Part shown: positions 1 to 7,541 of the stretch, piece after piece | Layout of the letters: each line of letters begins with the position of its first letter | Position numbering within the stretch: position 1 is the stretch's first letter | Source: JASFUX01 sp050050115 | GTDB lineage: Bacteria > Pseudomonadota > Alphaproteobacteria > Caulobacterales > Maricaulaceae | Assembly (NCBI GenBank): GCA_050050115.1 | Contig: JASFUX010000003.1 | Span: 1-39,250, forward strand | Length of the DNA stretch: 39,250 nt | Direction: 5' to 3' | Program-made: the position numbers and the translations under genes | The notes under the pieces: model-generated | What the model saw: the letters and a program-made list of their open reading frames with translations, nothing else | Database searches by the model: none | Told to the model about the DNA's origin: nothing

Positions 1-188
1 ATGCAGCCCGCCCCGAGATCGCTTGAAGATCTCGACCCGCCGGCGAGAACGTCCACGGTATACGGATCTTCAGCAAACCCCGCCGAGAGCGAAACGTCGC
101 CGAAGTTGGTATCGGCCGTCACGTCCTGCGCGCTCGCCGCGCTCAGTCCGGCGACTGCACCGATCGCCGCCAGCATCCATGTCTTCAT
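1..188 (-). CDS. Secreted/periplasmic hypothetical protein, C-terminal part missing (runs off left edge)
   Basis: The reading frame starts at ATG 188 on the minus strand, 9 bp after a good AGGGGA ribosome site, and stays open to the first base of the window. Only about 62 residues are visible. It begins with a clear signal peptide (MKTWMLAAIGAVAGLSAASA, then QD), followed by a mature start containing NFGDVSLSAGF and a Val/Ala/Gly/Ser-rich stretch ending LGAGC. This looks like an exported beta-rich protein of a type often seen in alphaproteobacteria. I do not recognise a named family with confidence. What is seen is the export signal and the start; the periplasmic location is inferred. Confidence 0.7.
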   Translation of the reverse strand, partial: MKTWMLAAIGAVAGLSAASAQDVTADTNFGDVSLSAGFAEDPYTVDVLAGGSRSSSDLGAGC

Positions 189-409
189 GAGACGTCCCCT
201 GTTCCGGCTCCGCATCAGCGATCCTCAGGACCGCGCGAAGAGCCTTCGCGTTGAAAGCGTTTGTCGAACGGCGAAGCGCCGACGACATCGAGGCCCCGAT
301 GTTGTCTCGCTTCAAGGCGAAACAGGGGCCGAAGTTCGATATTCAGAAGAAAGAAGGTAAACGCGCGCGGCGCGGTCGCGGCGCTCGAATGCGCGTCATG
401 CTTGAGGAA

Positions 410-486
410 TGGTACCGCCTCCCCGGTTCGAACGGGGGACCTCTGGATCCACAATCCAGCGCTCTAACCAACTGAGCTAAGGCGGC
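410..486 (-). tRNA. tRNA-His (GTG), alphaproteobacterial type with A73
   Basis: A full cloverleaf folds on the minus strand: 7-bp acceptor, D-arm with AGTTGGTTA loop, anticodon stem CTGGA/TCCAG around a GTG anticodon, T-arm CCCCG-TTCGAAC-CGGGG and an encoded CCA end. The first pair is G1:U72 and the discriminator is A73, not the C73 that normally faces G-1; the D-loop has the extra U20a. This set of features is known from Caulobacter-type tRNA-His, which is read by a divergent histidyl-tRNA synthetase. The DNA base just before position 1 is a G, so whether an unpaired G-1 remains after RNase P cutting cannot be told from sequence. Confidence 0.97.
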
Positions 487-494
487 CTAAAGTC

Positions 495-512
495 GCGAGC
501 GAGGTCGCTCGC
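495..512 (-). other. 8-bp perfect hairpin in the tRNA-His leader
   Basis: GCGAGCGA and TCGCTCGC form a perfect inverted repeat with a 2-nt loop, followed at 510-523 by a second small hairpin CGCCC-CGAA-GGGCG. They lie between the stop of the M48 protease gene and the 5' end of tRNA-His. They could slow or end transcription coming from the protease gene, or guide 5' processing of the tRNA. There is no T-run, so a classical intrinsic terminator is not supported. Confidence 0.35.
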
Positions 513-527
513 CCCGAAGGGCGCGCG

Positions 528-556
528 AAACTAGCTCCGGCGACCTTCGACTTCAA
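528..556 (-). promoter_or_regulatory. Possible promoter of tRNA-His
   Basis: On the minus strand TTGAAG (551-556) is followed after 17 bp by TAGTTT (528-533). That is a fair -35 and a weak -10, about 41 bp before the tRNA 5' end and just downstream of the M48 gene stop. Position and spacing are right for a housekeeping promoter, but the -10 matches only partly. Confidence 0.35.
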
Positions 557-563
557 GGCGCGC

Positions 564-1313
564 CTATGCGTAGCCGTTCGCCTGAATCTGCTGCTGAATC
601 CGTTCGATGCGACGGCCGGGGTCGGGGTGGGTCGAAGCGAACTCCGGCGGACGACTGCCGCCTGCCGACATCTTCCGCCAGAACGCAATCGCCTGGGACG
701 GCTGATACCCAGCGCTCGCCATATAGTCGATGCCGATGGCGTCCGCCTGAAGCTCGTTGTCGCGCGAGAACGGCAACACAACGCCGTAGGTCGCCCCGAC
801 GCCCAGTACGTTCATGATCTCATCACGCCGCTCGCTGCCTTGGAGCAGCACCCCCGTCACGGCGAGGCCGCCGGCGAGCAACTGGCTCTGGCTGGCGCGC
901 TGCGCGGCGTGCTGATAGCGCACGTGCCCGACTTCGTGGCCCATCACGGCGGCCAGCTGATCATCGGTGTCGGCGAGATCCATGATCCCTTTATAAAAGC
1001 CGACCTGCCGGCCGGGCAGAACGAACGCGTTCTTCTCTTCAGAATCAAAGACCGCGTATTGCCACCCGTTGGTCCCCAAGCCGGACACGCCGGTGATCCG
1101 GGCGCCGACGCGCTGAAGACGCTGAGCGTACGCGGGATTAGAAACCTGCGGCTCTGTCGCCGTCATCTCGGCCCACGCCTCGTTCGACATGGCGGCGAGC
1201 TGGGATTCCGACACCAGGATCGGCACGGACTCGCAACCCGCGGCGAACGCCAGCACGCTCCCGCTGGCGAGCCCCTTTACGAGTTCTCGTTTGTTCATCA
1301 TCACTTGCGGCAT
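564..1313 (-). CDS. M48-family zinc metalloprotease, lipoprotein
   Basis: 249 residues. The start at 1313 is chosen because a GGGAG ribosome site lies 8 bp before it and it gives a short N-terminus followed by a lipoprotein signal (VLAFAAGC, lipobox Cys at about residue 27). The catalytic HEVGH sits in VMGHEVGHVRYQH near the middle, and the third zinc ligand is the Glu of NELQAD further on, both standard for M48 peptidases. The C-terminus has the TASTHPDPGRRI-like motif (here ASTHPDPGRRIERI) of the BepA/YfgC and LoiP group. Probably anchored in the envelope and acting in outer-membrane protein quality control; this role is inferred. It is divergent from the AsmA gene. A longer frame up to 1352 exists but has no better start site. 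Confidence 0.9.
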   Translation of the reverse strand: MPQVMMNKRELVKGLASGSVLAFAAGCESVPILVSESQLAAMSNEAWAEMTATEPQVSNPAYAQRLQRVGARITGVSGLGTNGWQYAVFDSEEKNAFVLPGRQVGFYKGIMDLADTDDQLAAVMGHEVGHVRYQHAAQRASQSQLLAGGLAVTGVLLQGSERRDEIMNVLGVGATYGVVLPFSRDNELQADAIGIDYMASAGYQPSQAIAFWRKMSAGGSRPPEFASTHPDPGRRIERIQQQIQANGYA

Positions 1314-1361
1314 TCGCGACTCTCCCGCCATTCCGTGCTCATGCGCCACCAAACGGTCACA

Positions 1362-1377
1362 GCCTATTACTATAGGC
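1362..1377. promoter_or_regulatory. Inverted repeat over the divergent M48/AsmA promoter
   Basis: GCCTAT-TACT-ATAGGC is a 6-bp perfect inverted repeat in the 96-bp gap between the protease and AsmA genes. It contains TATAGT on the minus strand (1369-1374), a 5/6 match to a -10 box about 55 bp before the protease start. No convincing -35 was found. The symmetry suggests a site for a dimeric regulator acting on one or both genes. Confidence 0.35.
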
Positions 1378-1409
1378 CAGGCTTGGCTTCATTCACGAGA
1401 TTCATCGCC

Positions 1410-3509
1410 ATGTTGCGCAATCTTCTCATCGCCATCGCCGCGATCATCGCCCTGCTCGTCGCCGTGGTCTTCATCGTCCCATCGCTGATCCCCGAAGACG
1501 TCTACCGCACGGCGATCGAGGACAACGCTGAAAACGCGCTGAACCGCGACGTCGAGATCGCCGGTTCGGTGCGCGCCGGCGTGTTTCCCGGCGTTTATGC
1601 ACGCGCCGAAGACGTGACGATCGCCAACGCCGAGGGCTTTGCGAACGACGCCTTCGCCTCGCTGGGCGCGCTACGCGCCAACCTGGCGCTCCTGCCGCTG
1701 CTGTCGGGCCGGGTCGAGATTACCGAGTTCGTGCTCGACAATCCGACGATCACCCTCGAGGTCGCGCCCGACGGTCGCAACAACTGGACGTTTGCAGAAG
1801 GCGGCGCGGCGGCCTCCGGCTCGGGCGACGCGCCGCGCCAGCCCGGCGCTCTGCCGTTCGACGCCGCGCTCGGCGACGTGCGCATCGTCAACGGCCAGGC
1901 GACGTTCGACGACCGCGCCTCAGGCGAACGTCACACCGCATCCGAAATCAACCTGCGCGCCGGCATGCCCGCACTCTCGGCGCCGATCAGCGTCGAAGGC
2001 GGTTTCCTGCTCGACGGCGAACCCGTCTCGCTTGATCTGAGGCTCGACTCGCTGCGCAGCTTTTTCGAAGGAGAAGTCTCTCCGTTTACGGCGAATGTCG
2101 ACGCCGGCGTGGCGGTGATCGAGGTCGACGGCGAGTTCGTCGCCGGAGAGACGCTCGAGTTCGCCGGCGACGTCCGCTTGGCTTCAAACGACATCAAGGC
2201 GCTCGCCGCGCGCGTCGGCGCCGAGCTGCCGAGCGGCGACATCTACGACCAGTTCGACGTCTCCGGGCGCGCCCGGGGCACGGTCGACTATGTCGCCTTC
2301 GAGAACGCGCAGATCGTCTTCGACGACATTCGCGGATCAGGCTCGTTCAACGCCGACTTCACCGGCGATCGGCCGCGCGTGACCGGCGACTTGGCCTTCG
2401 GCGCGCTCAACGTAACGCCCTATCTGCAAAGCGGCGCGGGCACGTCCGGCGCGACCGGCGGAGGCGGCGGTGTTCCGGCGTGGAGCGAACAGCCGCTCAA
2501 CCTGGCGGTTCTCAACGCGATCGACGCGGACTTCACCGCCTCGGCCGACTCGATCTCGGCGGACCGCTTCGAGTTCGGCCGCAGCATCCTGACCGCCCAA
2601 GTGCGGAACGGCCGGCTGCAAATCGATATCGATGAACTTAACGCCTATCAGGGCTCGGGCGCGGCGGAATTCGTCGTCGACGCCAGCGGCTCGACGCCGC
2701 AGGTCAGCATGTCGGCCGATCTGGCGAACATCCAGGCCGAGCCGTTCCTGAACGCCGCAGCGCGGTTCAGCCAACTCGCCGGCACGGGCGGCGGGCGGAT
2801 CACGCTTACCGGCGCGGGCGCGTCGCAGGCGGAGATCATGCACTCGCTCGACGGCTCTGGAAACTTCGCGTTCGACAACGGCACCCTGCGCGGAATCGAC
2901 GTCGTGCAGGCGATGAGCGATCTCGAGCAGGTGCTCCAAGGACAGATTCGCGTCAACGCGTTTGGGCGGAACGCCGCAACGACCTTCACCGACCTTGCAG
3001 GCCAGTTCACCGTCGAGGACGGCGTGGCGCGCGTGCGCGAGTTCGTCGTCGAGCTTGACGGCGTGCGCGTGCCGATCTCCGGCGCGCTCGACATCGGCAA
3101 TCAGGCGGTCGAGGTCCATCTGGCGCCGCGCAGCACCTCGGCGCAGGCCGGCGCGCTGTCGGGCGTCGGCGTGCCGCTGATGATCAGCGGCTCATGGGGC
3201 TCGGTGTCGGCCGGCGTCGATCAGGACGCCCTCGGCCAGCTCGTCGCCGACCTCGCCCGCTCAGAGCTCGAGGACGAGCTGGGCGGCGCGCTCAACGACG
3301 CGATCGGCGACAGCGAAGCCGGCAATGTGCTGCGCGATGCTTTGGGCCTGCCGCGCAGCTCAAGCCCGGCCGCCGGGGACGACGACGCGGCGACGGACGC
3401 AGAAAACACCGACGACGAGGGAGACGAGGCCGAAGAACCCGATCCGGCTCAACAGCTCCTTCAAGGTCTTTTCGGCAATCGCAATCAAGACCCGGACGAC
3501 GATCAATAG
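1410..3509 (+). CDS. AsmA-family protein
   Basis: 699 residues. The start at ATG 1410 gives an N-terminal membrane anchor (LLIAIAAIIALLVAVVFIVP) followed by DVEIAGSV and a long repetitive beta-rich region typical of AsmA proteins, including NPTITLEVAPDGRNNW (about residue 115) and a C-terminal AsmA_2-type block around GSGNFAFDNGTLRGIDVVQ. AsmA-like proteins form periplasm-spanning grooves thought to move phospholipids towards the outer membrane. The last 50 or so residues are rich in Asp and Glu, an unstructured acidic tail. The frame is open far upstream to 627, but that part is the shadow of the opposite M48 gene. The gene is divergent from that protease, which is also an envelope protein. 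Confidence 0.88.
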   Translation: MLRNLLIAIAAIIALLVAVVFIVPSLIPEDVYRTAIEDNAENALNRDVEIAGSVRAGVFPGVYARAEDVTIANAEGFANDAFASLGALRANLALLPLLSGRVEITEFVLDNPTITLEVAPDGRNNWTFAEGGAAASGSGDAPRQPGALPFDAALGDVRIVNGQATFDDRASGERHTASEINLRAGMPALSAPISVEGGFLLDGEPVSLDLRLDSLRSFFEGEVSPFTANVDAGVAVIEVDGEFVAGETLEFAGDVRLASNDIKALAARVGAELPSGDIYDQFDVSGRARGTVDYVAFENAQIVFDDIRGSGSFNADFTGDRPRVTGDLAFGALNVTPYLQSGAGTSGATGGGGGVPAWSEQPLNLAVLNAIDADFTASADSISADRFEFGRSILTAQVRNGRLQIDIDELNAYQGSGAAEFVVDASGSTPQVSMSADLANIQAEPFLNAAARFSQLAGTGGGRITLTGAGASQAEIMHSLDGSGNFAFDNGTLRGIDVVQAMSDLEQVLQGQIRVNAFGRNAATTFTDLAGQFTVEDGVARVREFVVELDGVRVPISGALDIGNQAVEVHLAPRSTSAQAGALSGVGVPLMISGSWGSVSAGVDQDALGQLVADLARSELEDELGGALNDAIGDSEAGNVLRDALGLPRSSSPAAGDDDAATDAENTDDEGDEAEEPDPAQQLLQGLFGNRNQDPDDDQ

Positions 3510-3559
3510 GCCCCACAGCGGGAGAGTTGCCGCAGGTCCGCGCGCACGGAATCATGCCA

Positions 3560-3582
3560 GGGAGCGCTCTTGAGGGAGCGCT
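3560..3582. repeat. Direct repeat GGGAGCGCT x2 upstream of the SIMPL gene
   Basis: Two identical 9-bp copies (3560-3568 and 3574-3582) separated by CTTGA give a 14-bp period. They lie about 50 bp before the SIMPL-domain gene in the 121-bp gap after the AsmA gene. This spacing could suit a tandem-binding regulator, but the AGCGCT core is itself a palindrome and such words are common in G+C-rich DNA. Confidence 0.3.
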
Positions 3583-3630
3583 TTCAACGACGGGCCGGCC
3601 GAGCCGCGCCCCTGAAGCGAGGGACGAGAC

Positions 3631-4374
3631 ATGGCGTACGGACGCGGAGAAGGCCCGGGCATCGCGGCCGGGTTGCTCGCGGCGTTTCTCATAGCTCTGG
3701 GGCTGGCGGTGTCTGGCGTGATGATCTCCGACGGCATCGTCCACGCGCGCACCGTCGACCGCCGAGTCACCGTCAAAGGCCTCGCCGAGCGCGAGGTCCG
3801 CGCCAATCTCGCCGTCTGGCCGATGACCGTCGCCGCCACCGGCGACGAGCTCGCCGCCGTGCAGGCCGAGATCGACGCGGACGTCGCCGCGCTCGAGGCG
3901 TTCCTCGTCGGTAAGGGCTTCGACGAAGCCGAGATCAGCCTCGGCCTGTTGCGCGTCGAGGATCGGGTCGCGATGAGCTGGAACGCCGAGATCCCCCCTG
4001 GCGGGCGCTATCGGATCGAGCAGCCGGTGCGCGTGCGCTCGGCCAACGTCGATCTCGTCGCCCAGGCCAGCCGGGAGCTTGGCGAGGTCGTGCGCCAGGG
4101 CGTCGTGCTGTCAGGCTGGGACGCGCCTTCTTTCGTGTTCAACCGGCTGAACGACATCAAGCCCGACATGCTCCAAGAAGCGACCTTGAACGCTCGCGAG
4201 GCGGCGATGCAGTTCGCTGATCAGTCGGGCGCGAGCCTCGGCGGCATTCGCGAAGCCAATCAGGGCGTCTTCTCGATCCTGCCCCGCGACGAAGCGCCCG
4301 GCGAGATCGAATCCGCGCAGATCTTCAAGCGCGTCCGCGTCGTTTCGACGATCACCTATCAGCTGACTGATTAA
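3631..4374 (+). CDS. SIMPL (DUF541) domain protein, membrane anchored
   Basis: 247 residues, start supported by GAGGGACGAGAC just before the ATG. One N-terminal membrane segment (IAAGLLAAFLIALGLAVSGVMI) is followed by VTVKGLAEREVRANLAVW, the usual opening of SIMPL-domain proteins, and by the C-terminal VRVVSTITYQL strand. Members form periplasmic or outer-membrane-associated oligomers (BP26/OMP28, YggE); the family role is poorly defined, with links to oxidative stress. Convergent with the histidine kinase gene, whose stop is only 9 bp away. Confidence 0.88.
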   Translation: MAYGRGEGPGIAAGLLAAFLIALGLAVSGVMISDGIVHARTVDRRVTVKGLAEREVRANLAVWPMTVAATGDELAAVQAEIDADVAALEAFLVGKGFDEAEISLGLLRVEDRVAMSWNAEIPPGGRYRIEQPVRVRSANVDLVAQASRELGEVVRQGVVLSGWDAPSFVFNRLNDIKPDMLQEATLNAREAAMQFADQSGASLGGIREANQGVFSILPRDEAPGEIESAQIFKRVRVVSTITYQLTD

Positions 4375-4383
4375 AAGCTCGCG

Positions 4384-6027
4384 CTACGCAGACTTCGCCG
4401 GATTGTCGAGCGCACGCTCGGGCGGGAAACGGATCGAGACCGTTGTGCCCTCTCCCTCGACGCTCTCGATGGTCATCTCGCCGCCGTGCCCGCGCGCCAG
4501 CGTGTCGACGATCGCGAGCCCCAGCCCCGCCCCGGCGTACTGCTTCGAGAAGGTGTTCTCGGCCTGATAGAACGGCTTTCTCACCTCGGCGATCTTGTCG
4601 GCCGCGATGCCGACGCCCTTGTCCCACACCGTCAAAGTCGCCCCGCCGTCCGCATCGCGCACCGCGCGCACGCCGATCGCCTTGTCGGCCGGCGTGAACT
4701 TGAGCGCGTTGCCGACCAGGTTGATCAGGATCTGCTTGAGCGCACGGCGGTCGGCGTCGAGCCACTGCGCGGCCGGCGAGATCTCGACGTCGATCCGCCG
4801 CTCGTCTTCATTCGGATCGCGGCTGCGGCAGACGCTCAAGGAGGAGCGCACCACTTCCTCGATCTCGAGCGGCTCATACTCGAGCTCGTAGCGAGAGAAC
4901 TCGATCTTCGACAGATCGAGGATGTCGTTGATGATCAGGAGCAGATGTTGGCCGCTCGCGTAGATGTCCTCGACGTAGGCGCGATAGCGCGGGTCGCCGA
5001 GCGCGCCGAACGCCTGATCGCGCATCATCTGCGAAAAGCCGATGATGGCGTTCAACGGCGTGCGCAGCTCGTGGCTCATGTTGGCGAGGAACTGGGTCTT
5101 CGCCCGGTCGGCCTCCTCGGCTTTGATCTTCGCCGCGGTCAGCTCGATCTCGCGCGCTTTCAGATCCGAGACGTCGACATGCACGCTGACCCAGCCGCCG
5201 CGGCTGGTCGGGCGCATCGTCGAGACCACCCAGCGGCCCGAGTCGAGCTGGCGCAGCACGCCGTCCTCGTTCCCGCCGCGGATTTTCTTCGCGCTCGCGA
5301 ACCATTGGCGGAACCGCGAGTTCGCGATCATCAGCTTGCGGTTCTCATCGAAGAAAGCGAACGCGTCGTTGGTGGACTCGATGGCGTCCTCGAGATCCGA
5401 GCGCGCCTTTTCCATGCCCTGGTGCGAGCGCACCATCTCCACCAGCGTATGATAGCCCTTGAGCGATCCCATCAGCAGCGTGATCGCGAACACCGCGGAC
5501 AGCGTCGCGATCGCGATGTGAAGCTTGTCGAAGTCCATCGCATAGCGCACGACAAAGGGCGCCAGCAGCGCGACGAGGAACCAGACGTTGTGCCGCGGCA
5601 GCGGGCTCAAGAACGCGACCGTCCCGGCCGACATCCCGGCAATCACCACCGCGAGGAAGAACTGCAGCTCCACGGACTGCGGCGTGTAGAACGCCAGGAC
5701 GCCCATGCCCCACACCAGCCCGACCGCCGCCGACCAGTAGCGCGCCTGTGAGAGCGTGCGCCCGGAAACCCGCTCCGGGGTCGGTCTCGACGTCAGCCGC
5801 CGCCATCCGGCGAGTTGAAAGAGCGAAAACGTGACGACCACGGCGAACCAGGTCAGCAGCATCGGGTTCGAGACTTCGTTCCAGAACACGACAAGCACCG
5901 CGCCGGCGTTGATCATCGACACGTTCGACATGATCGGAATGCGCTGGACGAGGTGTATCTGCTGCTGCCGCCGAACCTCGGCGACGATCTCGTCGGTCGT
6001 CTCGCGATTGGGCGGTGGGGCGGACAC
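4384..6027 (-). CDS. Membrane-bound PAS sensor histidine kinase
   Basis: About 547 residues. Five or six hydrophobic segments fill residues ~40-200, then a short PAS-like region (DAIESTNDAFAFFDENRKL) and a HisKA domain with the phospho-accepting His in NMSHELRTPLNAIIGFS. The ATPase domain has the N-box (LINLVGNALKFTP), G1 (DKGVGI) and G2 (GAGLGLAI). No receiver domain is fused and no response regulator lies next to it, so its partner is elsewhere. The PAS and kinase parts resemble the PleC/DivJ class of cell-cycle kinases, but this is only a similarity of style. Start chosen at GTG 6027, preceded by CAGGTCAGCC; a TTG at 6054 with no ribosome site is the alternative. Confidence 0.88.
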   Translation of the reverse strand: MSAPPPNRETTDEIVAEVRRQQQIHLVQRIPIMSNVSMINAGAVLVVFWNEVSNPMLLTWFAVVVTFSLFQLAGWRRLTSRPTPERVSGRTLSQARYWSAAVGLVWGMGVLAFYTPQSVELQFFLAVVIAGMSAGTVAFLSPLPRHNVWFLVALLAPFVVRYAMDFDKLHIAIATLSAVFAITLLMGSLKGYHTLVEMVRSHQGMEKARSDLEDAIESTNDAFAFFDENRKLMIANSRFRQWFASAKKIRGGNEDGVLRQLDSGRWVVSTMRPTSRGGWVSVHVDVSDLKAREIELTAAKIKAEEADRAKTQFLANMSHELRTPLNAIIGFSQMMRDQAFGALGDPRYRAYVEDIYASGQHLLLIINDILDLSKIEFSRYELEYEPLEIEEVVRSSLSVCRSRDPNEDERRIDVEISPAAQWLDADRRALKQILINLVGNALKFTPADKAIGVRAVRDADGGATLTVWDKGVGIAADKIAEVRKPFYQAENTFSKQYAGAGLGLAIVDTLARGHGGEMTIESVEGEGTTVSIRFPPERALDNPAKSA

Positions 6028-6227
6028 GGCTGACCTGTGTGGCGTATGCCTCAATATCGCTGACGATTCTTAATATTTGGCCACTTCGAGGCGAAGGAAT
6101 CCCCCGCCGCGCGAGTCCCGCTCGCAGCGATCCGATTCCGTCGCCGCATCAGCGTTTGCAGGCTTGGCGCGCGCCGCCAAAGTTCCTAAGGCTGTTTGGG
6201 AACCACGCTGTTAAGGTAAAGATTCGG

Positions 6228-7541
6228 GTGAACCTCGACACCAGCATCGCAGTCGTCGGCGGCGGACCGGCGGGGCTCTCAGCGGCGAAACTCCTGAGCG
6301 AGCGCGGTTTCAGGCGCGTCACCGTTTTCGAAGCGACCGACCGCGTAGGAGGAAAATCCTACTCGATCCGGCGCGGCGGCGCGGTCCACGACATGGGAAC
6401 CTGCTACACGACCCTGTCCTATTTCACCGTGCATCGCTGGATGAGATCGCTCGGCGTCAAGCTCAAGCCGCTCGGCCGCCAGGTGATGGACGGCAGCTCG
6501 TTCCTGAAGTTCGTCGCCGAGGGTGAAGGCGGCTCGATGCTGTCTGAAGGACCCAAGTACATCCGCGCCTGGGGCGACGCGAACCGTCGCTTCGCCGCGT
6601 CGCCGAACGATCCGGCCGTGCTCGAGGAGATGGCGACCCCGTTCGACGCCTGGCTGGCGGCGCGCGAGCTTAAGAGCATGCGCCGTTTCATGCTCCGCGC
6701 CTTCACCTCGATCGGCTACGGCCCGCTCGAGGACTTGGCGACGGTCCAGGCGCTGCGCTGGGCGACGCCGCGGCTGTTCTTCACCGGCCTGCTCGGACAG
6801 CTGAAGATGCCGACCTGCGGCTGGCAGGCGTTTTGGGAGCGGCTCGCCGACACGCTCGATGTTCGCCTCGGCGAGCCCGTCAACGGCTTCGACCGAGATC
6901 CGGGCGGCGTGAGCGTGCACACGCCGAGCGGCGAACACCGCTTCGATCAGGCGCTGATCGCGATCCCGATCGACGAGCTGGCTCAGCGCGCACAGCTGAC
7001 CGAAGACGAGTCGTTCGTCGCTCAAGGCACGCGGTGGAACTGCTACGTCACGACGCTTTGCCGGGTGTCGGACTGGTTTCAGGGCCATGCCGTCGAAGCC
7101 TACAGCGCGCCGCTCTCGCCCAGTTCGGCGCCGGGCGAGCTGCTCTCGGCGCGACGCGCGCGCGACTTCTCGCGCCCGGGCGCGAGGGTCGATCTCTATC
7201 TGACCGGGCAGTACGGCCAGGGTCTCGACACTGCGGCGCTGACCGAGCGGCTCGCCGGAGAGATCGAGGCCAAGGGCGGGCGGTTTGAAGGCATGCTCTG
7301 CCAGAAGGCGTGGAAGTACCATCCGCGCTATCTGCCCGAAGCCGTCCAGGACGGTCTCGTCGGCCGCCTCGAGCGCATGCAGGGACAAAACCACACCTGG
7401 TATTCCGGCGCGGCCTTTTCGTTCGAGACCGTCGGCAACATCTCCGAGTACAACGCCCGTCTCGTCGCACGAATGGCGGCGGCGGACATATCTCCGCCCG
7501 CAAGCGCCGCCTCGAACCCGCGAGCCCTGGCCGCCGAGTGA
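6228..7541 (+). CDS. FAD-dependent oxidoreductase of the amine oxidase/desaturase fold
   Basis: 437 residues from GTG 6228, with AAGG 11 bp upstream. The N-terminus has the Rossmann FAD motif VVGGGPAGLSAAKLLSERG, then TVFEATDRVGGKSY, the E and R/GG signature of the amine oxidase/CrtI superfamily. The C-terminus (YSGAAFSFETVGNISEYN) matches the usual FAD-closing segment. Substrate unknown. Its stop codon overlaps the GTG of the thioesterase gene by 4 bp, so the two are almost certainly co-translated, which hints at an acyl-CoA or polyketide-like substrate. Divergent from the histidine kinase gene. The frame is open upstream to 6015, but nothing there looks like protein. Confidence 0.85.
   Translation: MNLDTSIAVVGGGPAGLSAAKLLSERGFRRVTVFEATDRVGGKSYSIRRGGAVHDMGTCYTTLSYFTVHRWMRSLGVKLKPLGRQVMDGSSFLKFVAEGEGGSMLSEGPKYIRAWGDANRRFAASPNDPAVLEEMATPFDAWLAARELKSMRRFMLRAFTSIGYGPLEDLATVQALRWATPRLFFTGLLGQLKMPTCGWQAFWERLADTLDVRLGEPVNGFDRDPGGVSVHTPSGEHRFDQALIAIPIDELAQRAQLTEDESFVAQGTRWNCYVTTLCRVSDWFQGHAVEAYSAPLSPSSAPGELLSARRARDFSRPGARVDLYLTGQYGQGLDTAALTERLAGEIEAKGGRFEGMLCQKAWKYHPRYLPEAVQDGLVGRLERMQGQNHTWYSGAAFSFETVGNISEYNARLVARMAAADISPPASAASNPRALAAE

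Noticed and set aside
340..400. Intrinsic terminator after tRNA-His
   Set aside because: G+C-rich sequence is followed on the minus strand by a pyrimidine-rich stretch (TTTACCTTCTTTC), but no consistent stem of useful length could be drawn.
627..1409. Long upstream extension of the AsmA frame
   Set aside because: It is the exact antisense of the M48 protease, lacks protein-like features, and the true start at 1410 gives a proper membrane anchor.
2337..3119. 260-codon open frame opposite the AsmA gene
   Set aside because: His/Arg/Asp-rich antisense shadow typical of G+C-rich codon bias; no start signal or domain.
4486..5751. 421-codon open frame opposite the histidine kinase
   Set aside because: Low-complexity Arg/Asp/His composition and fully antisense to a clear kinase.
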